Shown here: piece by piece, positions 23,106 to 30,852 of the stretch
Position numbering within the stretch: position 1 is the first letter of the stretch
How the letters are laid out: each line of letters starts with the position of its first letter
Origin: Paractinoplanes tereljensis
GTDB taxonomy: Bacteria > Actinomycetota > Actinomycetes > Mycobacteriales > Micromonosporaceae
Length of the DNA stretch: 37,198 nucleotides
Direction of reading: 5' to 3'
Assembly: GCF_016862435.1 (NCBI RefSeq)
Contig: NZ_BOMY01000003.1
Coordinates: 1-37,198, forward strand
The notes under the pieces: generated by a model
Databases searched by the model: none
What the model saw: the letters and a program-made list of their open reading frames with translations, nothing else
Told to the model about the DNA's origin: nothing
Made by a program: the position numbers and the translations under genes

Positions 23106-25307
23106 CTACTTCCAGGTGTCGGTGGTGCTGTACGCCGACGCCGTTCCGGTGGTGTATGTCCGGTTGCTCCCGGACTCCCAGGTGACGTTTCCGGACGCGT
23201 CCTTCTTGATGTACTTGTATTCGAAGCTGGTGCTCTTCGGGACGGCGATCGCGCGGCTCCAGGTGGTGCCGGTGGCGGTCAGCGGGATGGCCGACGCGGG
23301 GGCCCAGCTGCCGAGGGCCGCGATGGAGCCGACCACGTACACGTTGGTGCCGGTGGCCGTGGTGGCGGTGGTGTTGAAGGTGACCGCGGTGGCCGAGGCG
23401 ACGTCCCAGCTGTCGTTGAAGGTGACCGCGCTGGTGCCGGTGGTGGCCGTCCGGTTGGCGGTGCTCTCCCAGGTGACGTTGCCGGAGGCGTCCTTCTTTA
23501 TGTACTTGTACTCGATCGCGGTGGAGGCGGGCAGGCTCACCGTGCCGGACCAGACGGGGTACGAGCCGGCCGAGAGGGCGACCGCGTTGGCGGTGTTCCA
23601 GCTGCCGAGGGCCGCGACGTTACCGACGACGTAGACGTTCGTGCCGTAGGCCGTGGTGGCGTACTCGTTGAAGGTGGCCCCGACGGTGGCCGGGTTGGTG
23701 GTCGGCGCGGTCGTCGGAGCAGTGGTGGTCGGCGACGTGGTGGGCGTTGACGTCGTCGGCGCGGTAGTGGGCGTCGTGGTGGGGTTGCCGGCGCCGGACT
23801 TCGCGTTCATGTGGATGGCGACCGCGCTGTTGGCCGGGATGCTGACCGACGCCGTACCGCCGGAGACCGTGATCGAGGTGCCGGCGCAACCGGTGGTCGT
23901 GGCGGCACCGGTGATCACGTCGCAGTAGACGCCGTCGGCCAGGCCGGTGGTGTACGTCGCGGTGGAGGCACTGCTCGAGTTGTTGATGCCGACCCAGCCG
24001 AGCGAGCCCCGGTGGAAGCCGATCACGTTGTTGTTGGTGGTGGTGAAGTCGGAGACGGTGGTCGTCGCGGCGGTGGCGTTGTGCCAGCCGACCATGCCCT
24101 TGACCCCGGTGGACTGGGTGATGCACTGCCAGGCGCCGTTGGTGCAGCTGGTGTCGGTGACGAAACCGCTGGAGTCGGCGGGCGGGGACTGACCGGTGTT
24201 CGAGGTCGGGAAGACGAAACCGTCGTAGACGAACGGCTGACCGTACGGGTACGCCAGCAGGAAGTAGTTGGCCAGCGTGTACTTGGTGCCGTCCAGCGAG
24301 CGCAGCGTGGTCGCGTCCCGCTCCAGGTCGTGGTTGGTGACCATGGCGGCGGTCTGCGCGCTTGCCGCGTCGAGGCTCCACGACGGGATGTTGGCCAGCT
24401 GGTTGAGCGTCCCGTTGTTGAACTGGGTCTTGAGGCCCATCGCGTAGGAGAAGCCGAGCACGTCACCGTTGGAGGTGAAGGCGGACGGCAGCAACTCGCT
24501 GTTCGAGGCCCCGGTGAAGATCTCCTGGGCGATGTACGGCGCGACGCCCTCGGCGGTGGTCTTGTTGAGCAGCGCCAGGATCGCGGCGAAGTCGGCCTTG
24601 GCGACGTGCTTGGCCGCGTCCACCCGGAAGCCGTCGACACCGACCCCGATCAGGTCGTTGAGGTAGGCGGCGATCTTCGCCCGTACCGTGCTGCTCTGGG
24701 TTTTGAGGTCGGAGAGCGACAGCAGCATGCAGTTCTGGACTTCGGAGACGTTGTTCCAGTCGTCGATCACGGCGTCGTCGTCGCTGCAGTAGCCGTCGTT
24801 CGCGTGGTGGAAGTCGTCGTACGAGTACGGCACCGCGGGGTAGGTGTAGCCGGTGGGGCTGAAGGTGCTGCCGCCGTACGTCGTGGTCAGGGTGTTGTTG
24901 GCGCCGGCGGTGTGGTTGATGACCGCGTCGACGTAGACCCGGACGCCGGCGTTGTGGCACGCGGTGACCATCGCGGTGAACTGCGCGCGGGTGCCGAACC
25001 GGCTGGTCAGGTTGTAGGAGACCGGCTGGTAGATCTCCCACCACGGGTGGGCGCCGTTGTCACTGCTGGCGAGGCTTACCGATTCGGCCGGCGGGGCGAC
25101 CTGGACGGCGCCGTAGCCCGCGGGGCCGAGCTGCTCGGTGCAGGCCTTGGAGATGGAGTTCCAGTTCCAGCTCCACAGGTTGGCGGTGACATCGCTGTTA
25201 TTGAGGGAGACGGCCGCGTTGGCGGTGACCGTCTGGACGGTGAATGCGACAAGGCCGCTCGCCGCAAGAACGGCACCGGCGGCTATCGCTCGCAGGCTGC
25301 GCTTCAT
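23106..25307 (-). CDS. Secreted alpha-amylase (GH13) with two CBM20 starch-binding domains
   Basis: 733 residues. The signal peptide MKRSLRAIAAGAVLAASGLV ends near TANA (residue ~31). The GH13 barrel spans ~35-420: DAVINH (127-132), GFRVDAAKH with nucleophile D230, AQEIF with acid/base E262, and TNHD with D327, so all three catalytic residues are present. Domain C follows to ~500. A Thr/Pro linker (~509-540) leads to two tandem CBM20-like modules (~541-634 and ~638-733). Both share NVYVVGxxAALGSW and EYKYIKKDASGNVTWES, and look like a recent duplication. Role: extracellular hydrolysis of alpha-1,4 links in raw starch. It is probably regulated by the LacI protein encoded next to it. Confidence 0.95.
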   Translation of the reverse strand: MKRSLRAIAAGAVLAASGLVAFTVQTVTANAAVSLNNSDVTANLWSWNWNSISKACTEQLGPAGYGAVQVAPPAESVSLASSDNGAHPWWEIYQPVSYNLTSRFGTRAQFTAMVTACHNAGVRVYVDAVINHTAGANNTLTTTYGGSTFSPTGYTYPAVPYSYDDFHHANDGYCSDDDAVIDDWNNVSEVQNCMLLSLSDLKTQSSTVRAKIAAYLNDLIGVGVDGFRVDAAKHVAKADFAAILALLNKTTAEGVAPYIAQEIFTGASNSELLPSAFTSNGDVLGFSYAMGLKTQFNNGTLNQLANIPSWSLDAASAQTAAMVTNHDLERDATTLRSLDGTKYTLANYFLLAYPYGQPFVYDGFVFPTSNTGQSPPADSSGFVTDTSCTNGAWQCITQSTGVKGMVGWHNATAATTTVSDFTTTNNNVIGFHRGSLGWVGINNSSSASTATYTTGLADGVYCDVITGAATTTGCAGTSITVSGGTASVSIPANSAVAIHMNAKSGAGNPTTTPTTAPTTSTPTTSPTTTAPTTAPTTNPATVGATFNEYATTAYGTNVYVVGNVAALGSWNTANAVALSAGSYPVWSGTVSLPASTAIEYKYIKKDASGNVTWESTANRTATTGTSAVTFNDSWDVASATAVTFNTTATTATGTNVYVVGSIAALGSWAPASAIPLTATGTTWSRAIAVPKSTSFEYKYIKKDASGNVTWESGSNRTYTTGTASAYSTTDTWK

Positions 25308-25370
25308 AGGGGATTCCTAGCGATACGGGGGCGAAAGGGAGGGGACGGCCGTCCGTTACGACGAGGATGC

Positions 25371-25392
25371 TTGAATGTTTCAAATACGTCAA
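25371..25392 (-). promoter_or_regulatory. Amylase promoter -35 box with an inverted repeat in the spacer
   Basis: On the minus strand TTGACG (25387-25392) is followed by 17 nt and CATCCT, a weak -10. The spacer holds the inverted repeat TTGAA-ACA-TTCAA (25371-25383). A repressor bound here would block RNA polymerase. Confidence 0.45.
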
Positions 25393-25408
25393 TGAGTTTC
25401 TGAAAGAT

Positions 25409-25473
25409 CTTGCAAAGCCTGTGCGATAGCTGTGAATGTCCCCAGCTCAAGGCCTTGGAAGGACCTTGCAAAG
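25409..25473. promoter_or_regulatory. Two CTTGCAAAG sites between amylase and diguanylate cyclase genes
   Basis: CTTGCAAAG occurs at 25409-25417 and again at 25465-25473, each with an adjoining GATC. TTGCAA-type repeats are known around actinobacterial amylase and maltose promoters controlled by LacI-type MalR/Reg1. Binding by the local LacI protein is inferred. Confidence 0.4.
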
Positions 25474-25528
25474 ATCGAAATTCACAAAGAAGCTCAAGGC
25501 GGGCGGCCCGCTGTCGATCAGGACGAGC

Positions 25529-27073
25529 GTGGACGGTGCGAGAAGCGTGCGGCGGTGGCTCAGCCATGCGCCCGAGCTCCGTCGCGACCCCGTCCTGATC
25601 GCCGCGATCTCCTGGACCCTGCTGGCGGCGGTGCTGTTCTTCGCACTGGCCGGCCACACGGACTGGCAGGTGCGCACCTTCTGGACGTTCCAGCTCCCGC
25701 TGGACGCGCTGCTCACGTTCTCGTCCTGGCAGGTCTACCGCTTCGCCACCGGAGCAATTCGCCGGTTCTGGCGGGTGCTGACCGGAGTCGGCGCGCTGTT
25801 CCTGACCGGCGACACGATGCAGACCATCGCGACCTTCACCAGCCCGCCGGGAACCTGGTCGACCACCGGCGGCATCGTGCAGTCCAGCTGCTTCGCGGTC
25901 GGGCTGGTCGCGGTCGTACTGGCGATGCTCCTGCATCCACACCCGGGCCGGACCGGGCGGACCCGGGTCGCGTTCTGGCTCGACTCGGCCTCGGTGCTGG
26001 TGGCCGGGGCCGTGCTGGCCTGGTGTTTCGCCATCAAGCCGGGCGAGACCGATCGCACCGATCTGTTCGCGAGCCTGGCCGCGGCGGTCGCGGCCATCAC
26101 CGGCTGCTTCGCCGCGATCAAGATGATCTTGAGTGGCAACGCCCCGATGCGCAAAGGCGCCGCCATCACGATGATGGGCGCGGCCGTGTTCACCGCGGTC
26201 GGCTTCTTCGTCGCCCCGCCCGCGGCCGACCATCTGCCCGGCTACGTCTACCTGGTGCGGTTGATCCCGTCGCTGCTGATCGCGCTCGGCCCGCGCATCC
26301 AGGTGGTGATCGCCAAGTTCGACCCGGCGCCGTTCGCCGAGCGCCGGCGCAAGCCGTACAGCCTGATGCCGTACGGCGCGATCGCGATCGTCTTCATCGC
26401 CCTGCTCGTGGTGCTGCCGGGCGGCGCCGACTTCCAGCTGTGGGGCGTGGTGGTCGGCCTCGGGCTGATCTGCGCACTGGTCGCCGGGCGGCAGCTGGTC
26501 GCGTTCCACGACAACACCGACCTGATCGAGCGGCTGCGCGAGCACGAGACGCGGCTGCGCCACCAGGCGCTGACCGACGGGCTGACCGGGCTGGCCAACC
26601 GCACCCACTTCCACGAGCAGGTCGAGGCGGCGCTCGACGCCGACTCCGCCCGGACCTCCGTGCTGCTCATCGACCTGGACGGGTTCAAGCAGGTCAACGA
26701 CACCTACGGGCACGCGGCCGGCGACGATCTGCTGATCTCGGTGGCCGACAAGATGCGGGCCGCGGTGCGCGAGGGGGACCTGCCGGCCCGCTTCGGCGGC
26801 GACGAGTTCGGCATCCTGCTGCGCGGCTGCACCGGGCCGGAGGCCGAACAGACCGCCCAGCGGCTGCTCGCCGCGTTCGCGGTACCGGTGGCGATCTCCG
26901 GCACATTCGTCACGGCCAACGCCAGCATCGGCTCGGCCGCGGCCGAGCCGGGCGAGGGGGTCTCGGCCGTCATCCGGCGGGCCGACGTCGCCATGTACGC
27001 CGCCAAATCCGCAGGCAAGGGCACGTGGCGGAGGTACGACACGGGCATGGAGACGGTCACGTCTTTTCATTGA
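25529..27073 (+). CDS. Membrane-bound diguanylate cyclase (GGDEF)
   Basis: 514 residues from GTG at 25529 (AGGA 5 nt upstream). An ATG at 25436 also stays in frame but lacks a ribosome site, and its first ~16 codons are not G/C-ending. The N-terminal ~300 residues form about seven or eight hydrophobic segments, a sensor region I cannot assign to a named family. The GGDEF domain follows: ALTDGLTGLANRTHF, LIDLDGFKQVNDTYGH, and an intact GGDEF at bases 26795-26809. REGD lies exactly five residues before GGDEF, the RxxD inhibitory I-site, so product feedback is expected. Makes c-di-GMP from GTP at the membrane. No EAL domain. Confidence 0.9.
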   Translation: MDGARSVRRWLSHAPELRRDPVLIAAISWTLLAAVLFFALAGHTDWQVRTFWTFQLPLDALLTFSSWQVYRFATGAIRRFWRVLTGVGALFLTGDTMQTIATFTSPPGTWSTTGGIVQSSCFAVGLVAVVLAMLLHPHPGRTGRTRVAFWLDSASVLVAGAVLAWCFAIKPGETDRTDLFASLAAAVAAITGCFAAIKMILSGNAPMRKGAAITMMGAAVFTAVGFFVAPPAADHLPGYVYLVRLIPSLLIALGPRIQVVIAKFDPAPFAERRRKPYSLMPYGAIAIVFIALLVVLPGGADFQLWGVVVGLGLICALVAGRQLVAFHDNTDLIERLREHETRLRHQALTDGLTGLANRTHFHEQVEAALDADSARTSVLLIDLDGFKQVNDTYGHAAGDDLLISVADKMRAAVREGDLPARFGGDEFGILLRGCTGPEAEQTAQRLLAAFAVPVAISGTFVTANASIGSAAAEPGEGVSAVIRRADVAMYAAKSAGKGTWRRYDTGMETVTSFH

Positions 27074-27084
27074 TAGTGGTCATT

Positions 27085-27096
27085 GTTAACGTTAAC
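27085..27096 (+). promoter_or_regulatory. Perfect palindrome GTTAACGTTAAC directly before the GH43 start
   Basis: A 12-bp perfect palindrome with a central CG, as in LacI-family operators, ending one base before the ATG. No ribosome site is visible, so the palindrome occupies the place of one. Confidence 0.45.
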
Positions 27097-27097
27097 C

Positions 27098-28456
27098 ATG
27101 TCCTCACAACGGAAAGTCGGCGGCGCCGTCCTGGCCGCCGTTCTCGCCGTGGTCTTCGGCTTCGCCTCCCCCGCTGCCGCGGCCACCTACGCCGGCTATG
27201 CCATGGCGTACTTCACCGAGTCCCCCAACATGTCCGCCGCCAACTACGGCCTGCACATCGCGGTCAGCAGCGACGGCCTCAACTGGACCCCGATCAATCA
27301 GAACAACCCGGTCGTCACCCCCACCGCCGGGGCGCTCGGGCTGCGCGATCCCTACATCCTGCGCAAGCAGGACGGCACGTTCGAGGTGCTGGCCACCGAC
27401 CTCAAGGGCACCGACTGGAGTTACAACAGCCAGTACATCCACGTCTGGGACTCCACCGACCTGCGGTCCTTCACCAACTACCGGCGGCTGAAGGTCAACT
27501 CGCTGGCCACCCACTCGTGGGCACCCGAGGCGTTCTGGGACGCCGGCCGCAATCAGTACGGCGTCATCTACTCCTCGGTCGTCGGCGGCCACAACGTGAT
27601 CATGGTGAGCTACACGACCGATTTCCGGACGGCCACCGAGGGCACGGTCTTCTTCGACAACGGCACCGACGTGATCGACGGCAACCTGGTCAGCCAGGGC
27701 GGGGTGAACTACTTCTACTACCGCGGGACCGGCGGGCTGTTCGGCGCGAAGTCCTCGACGCTCAACCCGGGCAGCTTCACCACCTACACCAGCGTGATCA
27801 ATCCCGGTCGGGGCGTCGAGGCGCCGCAGCTGGCGCCGGCCCTGTCCGGCAACGGGTACACGTTGTGGGGCGACACCTACAGCCCGAACGGCCGGTTCTT
27901 CGCCTGGTCGACCAGTTCGCTGTCGACCGGCAGCTGGACCCTGCTCAACGACCGCACGTACACCCAGCCGTTGAACTCCAAGCACCTGGGCATCACCCCG
28001 CTCACCGCGACCGAGCTCAGCAATCTGCTGGCCACCGGCACGCCGACCTGGAACCGGGTCAAGTCGTACAACTACCCGGGTCGCTACATCCGGCACTACA
28101 ACAACGTCGGCCGGATCGACGAGTATCCGTTCGACCAGTGGCAGGATCAGCAGTGGAAGCTGGTGCCGGGGCTGGCCGACAGTGCCGGGGTGTCGTTCCA
28201 GTCGGTGAACTACCCGACCATGTACCTGCGGCACTACAACTACGCGATCCAGCTGGCGACCAGCGACGGCACCACCGCCTTCAAGGGTGACGCGACGTTC
28301 TACAAGGTGGCCGGCCTGGCCGACAGCTCGTGGACGTCGTTCCGCTCGTACAACTACTCGGATCGATACCTGCGACATTCCAACTACGTGCTGCGCATCG
28401 ATCCGATCAGCACCGCCACCGAGAAGCAGGACGCGACGTTCAAGGTCGGCTTCTGA
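27098..28456 (+). CDS. Secreted GH43 arabinanase/arabinofuranosidase with CBM42 (AbfB) domain
   Basis: 452 residues from ATG at 27098. The signal peptide VGGAVLAAVLAVVFGFASPAAAA ends near residue 29. The GH43 five-bladed propeller (~30-315) shows LRDPYIL (D84), WAPEAFWD (~141-148) and GRGVEAPQL (E241, likely general acid). The C-terminal ~135 residues repeat SYNYPGRYIRHYNN, SVNYPTMYLRHYNY and SYNYSDRYLRHSNY, the three lobes of a beta-trefoil CBM42 that binds arabinofuranose side chains. This layout matches Streptomyces exo-1,5-alpha-L-arabinofuranosidases. Role: release of arabinose from arabinan or arabinoxylan outside the cell. Confidence 0.85.
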   Translation: MSSQRKVGGAVLAAVLAVVFGFASPAAAATYAGYAMAYFTESPNMSAANYGLHIAVSSDGLNWTPINQNNPVVTPTAGALGLRDPYILRKQDGTFEVLATDLKGTDWSYNSQYIHVWDSTDLRSFTNYRRLKVNSLATHSWAPEAFWDAGRNQYGVIYSSVVGGHNVIMVSYTTDFRTATEGTVFFDNGTDVIDGNLVSQGGVNYFYYRGTGGLFGAKSSTLNPGSFTTYTSVINPGRGVEAPQLAPALSGNGYTLWGDTYSPNGRFFAWSTSSLSTGSWTLLNDRTYTQPLNSKHLGITPLTATELSNLLATGTPTWNRVKSYNYPGRYIRHYNNVGRIDEYPFDQWQDQQWKLVPGLADSAGVSFQSVNYPTMYLRHYNYAIQLATSDGTTAFKGDATFYKVAGLADSSWTSFRSYNYSDRYLRHSNYVLRIDPISTATEKQDATFKVGF

Positions 28457-28469
28457 GTATTCTTCGCGG

Positions 28470-29849
28470 ATGCCCGCCGCAGCGCACACCTCCCGGATGG
28501 CTTGGCTGGATGCGCTGCGCGCGGTCGCGGCATTGCTCGTGGTCTATGCGCACCTGACCCACTGGCTGCTCAGTGACGTGCGGGCGGTCACCGCGAACTG
28601 GTTCAACGGCGGCGTCGCCGGGGTGATGCTCTTCTTCCTGGTGAGCGGTTACATCATCCCGGCGTCGCTGGAACGGCACGGCGACCTGCGGCGGTTCTGG
28701 GCGTCCCGGCTCGCCCGGCTCTTCCCGCTCTACCTGGCGGTCGGCGGCGTTGTGCTGCTGGTGCTGCCGGTGGCGCCCTACCTGGTCGAGCACCCGGTCG
28801 CCGCCACGATCGCGCACCTCACCATGCTCGCCCAGTTCACCGGCTTCGACCTGGTGACCCCGGTGATCTGGACGCTCACCTTCGAGATGGCCTTCTACCT
28901 GCTGGTGGCCGGGCTGTTCGCGCTCCGGCTGCACCGGGCCAGCGCCACCATCTCGGTGATCTTCGCGGTCACCGCGGTGGCGACCGTGCCGCTGACCCCG
29001 CGGGGGCTGGTCTCGCCGGTGCTGCCGGTGGTGATCGCGGTGGTCCTGGTCGCCGGGCTGGCCGGGCTGCTCAGCCGGCGACGGGCCGCGGTGGTGGCCG
29101 GCGCGCTGACGCTGATCGCGCTGGTGCTGACCCTGCTGCTGGCCAACCAGCACCCGTCGCACGTCTTCGACGGCCTGCTGATCCCGGCGGTCATGTTCCT
29201 CGGCACGGCCATCTACCGCGCCGAGCACGGCCAGATCCCGTGGCGTCACGCGTACGCGGCCGCCGCCGTGGTCGGGGCCGCCTGCCTGATCAACTGGTTC
29301 GCCGAGCTGAAGTCGCTGAACGCCCTGACCCCGCAGTACATGACCCGCTCGGTGATCACCCTGCTGATCATCGGCGGCTCGTTCGCGATCGGCTTCGCCC
29401 GCCGGCACCGCTCGGTCCCGCGCTGGCTGGCCTGGATCGGCCTGGTCAGCTACTCGCTGTACCTGATCCACGTGCCGATCATCCAGCTCACCGGCCCGTG
29501 GCTCTACGAACACGTCCACGGGCCGGCCGAGGTCCCGGCCATCGCCGCCTTCGTGGCCGGGCTGCTCGGACTCTCCTGGCTGACCTACCGCTGGATCGAG
29601 GTGCCCGGCCAGCGCCTGGCCTCAGTCCACAAAGTCCTCCCCCAGCAGCGTGCGCAACTTCGCCAGGGCGCGGGCGTTACGCATCTTCACCACCGAGACG
29701 GAGACGCCGAGGATCGAGGCCACGGTGTCGACGCTGTGGTCCTCGGCGTGCCGCAGCACCAGGACGGCACGGTCCTCGACGGTCAGCCGGGCGAGGGCGT
29801 CGACCAGGGCGAGGCGCAACTCCGGCGAGCCGGCCGGGACGCTCTCTGA
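28470..29849 (+). CDS. Acyltransferase-3 family membrane protein with antisense-derived C-terminal extension
   Basis: 459 residues from ATG at 28470; no strong ribosome site. MAWLDALRAVAALLVVYAHLTHWL contains the conserved early His, and FFLVSGYIIPASLERHG...FWASRLARLFPLY is the acyltransferase-3 (OafA/YrhL) signature. About ten hydrophobic helices follow, and LVSYSLYLIHVPI...LTYRWIEVPGQRL is the usual C-terminus. Expected role: transfer of acetyl or other acyl groups to an exported or envelope carbohydrate. The frame does not stop there: it runs 228 bp into the antisense of the ECF sigma gene, adding ~75 low-quality residues. Confidence 0.75.
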   Translation: MPAAAHTSRMAWLDALRAVAALLVVYAHLTHWLLSDVRAVTANWFNGGVAGVMLFFLVSGYIIPASLERHGDLRRFWASRLARLFPLYLAVGGVVLLVLPVAPYLVEHPVAATIAHLTMLAQFTGFDLVTPVIWTLTFEMAFYLLVAGLFALRLHRASATISVIFAVTAVATVPLTPRGLVSPVLPVVIAVVLVAGLAGLLSRRRAAVVAGALTLIALVLTLLLANQHPSHVFDGLLIPAVMFLGTAIYRAEHGQIPWRHAYAAAAVVGAACLINWFAELKSLNALTPQYMTRSVITLLIIGGSFAIGFARRHRSVPRWLAWIGLVSYSLYLIHVPIIQLTGPWLYEHVHGPAEVPAIAAFVAGLLGLSWLTYRWIEVPGQRLASVHKVLPQQRAQLRQGAGVTHLHHRDGDAEDRGHGVDAVVLGVPQHQDGTVLDGQPGEGVDQGEAQLRRAGRDAL

Positions 29850-30167
29850 CCGGTCCGGCACCTCGGCCAGCACGACCTCGGAGCCGCTGCGCCGCTTATG
29901 ACGATCAAAAACCAGATTCATCAGTACGCGGCGGCTGTAGCCGTCGAGGTTGGTGCCGGTGCGGATCCGGCCCCACGCCGCGTACATCTTGGTGAAGGTC
30001 TGCTGGGTGAGGTCCTGGGCCAGGTGCCAGTCCCGGCACATCAGGTAGGCGCTGCGGCGCAGCCGGGTGGCGGCCGCCTCGACGAACGCGGTGAACTCCT
30101 CGTCACGGCCGGCCCTGGTCTTGATGGTGCCGGCCACGGTCGGGGGCGACGTCACGGTCTCGGTCAC
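29622..30167 (-). CDS. ECF sigma factor (SigE-family-like)
   Basis: 181 residues from GTG at 30167, with GGAGGGG upstream. Region 2: FTAFVEAAATRLRRSAYLM...DLTQQTFTKMYAAWGRI. Region 4: LARLTVEDRAVLVLRHAEDHSVDTVASILGVSVSVVKMRNARALAKL. Both promoter-reading regions are intact and there is no C-terminal extension. The GTG overlaps the stop of the upstream FtsX-domain gene by 4 bp (GTGA), so the two are coupled. Its 3' end overlaps the acyltransferase frame in antisense. It probably responds to an envelope signal sensed by that partner. Confidence 0.85.
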   Translation of the reverse strand: MTETVTSPPTVAGTIKTRAGRDEEFTAFVEAAATRLRRSAYLMCRDWHLAQDLTQQTFTKMYAAWGRIRTGTNLDGYSRRVLMNLVFDRHKRRSGSEVVLAEVPDRSESVPAGSPELRLALVDALARLTVEDRAVLVLRHAEDHSVDTVASILGVSVSVVKMRNARALAKLRTLLGEDFVD

Positions 30168-30787
30168 CAGACCCCTCCGACCGGGGCGTCGGCCGTACAG
30201 ACCCGGCCCTCGATCCACTCGATGCCGTCCACCGTCGCGTACTCGGCGCGGAAGGACGCGTACCGCGAGCGGTCCACCATCCGTACCCGGAACGTCTCGG
30301 CCAGGTCCGTCGGGTTGACCGAGGCCACGAAGTCGGGACTGTCCGACCAGAGCTTCCGGAACCGCTCGTAGGCCTGTTCCCGGCCCTCGAAGTTCACGGC
30401 GTCGACCCGCGGGTCATCGGCCAGCCTCGACCGCAGCTCCGCCTCGCGCGGCCCGGTCACCGCCGGGCCGAGGAAGATCACCACGTCGGTGGCGTTCTTC
30501 TCGACCGTCTTCGGCGCGCAGGACGGCGCCGCCACCAGCATCATCATCGCCGGGGCGATGGCGGCCGGCGGACTGGCCGGGCCGGCCTCGCCCGGCCGCA
30601 GCGTCACCGCGGTGACCGCGCCGGCCACCAGCACCATCGCGGCCGCCACCGTCGCCGCCGCGACCTCCCGTCGCCGCCGGCGGATCCGTCCGCCGGCGAC
30701 GATGGCGGCCAGCGCCATCTCGCCGGGATCGGCGCCGGGGTCGTCATCGACCGCCCGGTCGAACTGCTCCCGCAGGTTCGCGTCCAC
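30164..30787 (-). CDS. Single-pass membrane protein with FtsX-like extracellular domain, possible anti-sigma factor
   Basis: 207 residues from GTG at 30787, which has GAGGAG 9 nt upstream; an upstream GTG at 30856 overlaps the DeoR stop but its codons look non-coding. The N-terminus (DANLREQFDRAVDDDPG) is short and acidic, about 55 residues, and cytoplasmic. One helix follows: AAATVAAAMVLVAGAVTAVTL. The outside part (VVIFLGPAVTGPREAELRSRL...VDAVNFEGREQAYERFRKL...LAETFRVRM) matches the extracellular domain of FtsX. The topology is that of an anti-sigma factor and the gene is coupled to an ECF sigma gene. No zinc (ZAS) motif is seen. Confidence 0.6.
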   Translation of the reverse strand: MDANLREQFDRAVDDDPGADPGEMALAAIVAGGRIRRRRREVAAATVAAAMVLVAGAVTAVTLRPGEAGPASPPAAIAPAMMMLVAAPSCAPKTVEKNATDVVIFLGPAVTGPREAELRSRLADDPRVDAVNFEGREQAYERFRKLWSDSPDFVASVNPTDLAETFRVRMVDRSRYASFRAEYATVDGIEWIEGRVCTADAPVGGVW

Positions 30788-30852
30788 CTGGTCCGTCTCC
30801 TCGCTGTCCGTTCCGGCCTCTGCTGTTAGGACCGGATGGACACCCGGATCGG

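Noticed and set aside
23811..25403. 530-residue open frame antisense to the amylase
   Set aside because: Val/Gly/Arg-rich shadow; the minus strand has all GH13 catalytic residues.
25304..27070. 588-residue open frame antisense to the diguanylate cyclase
   Set aside because: No motifs and low-complexity composition, whereas the + strand has an intact GGDEF domain.
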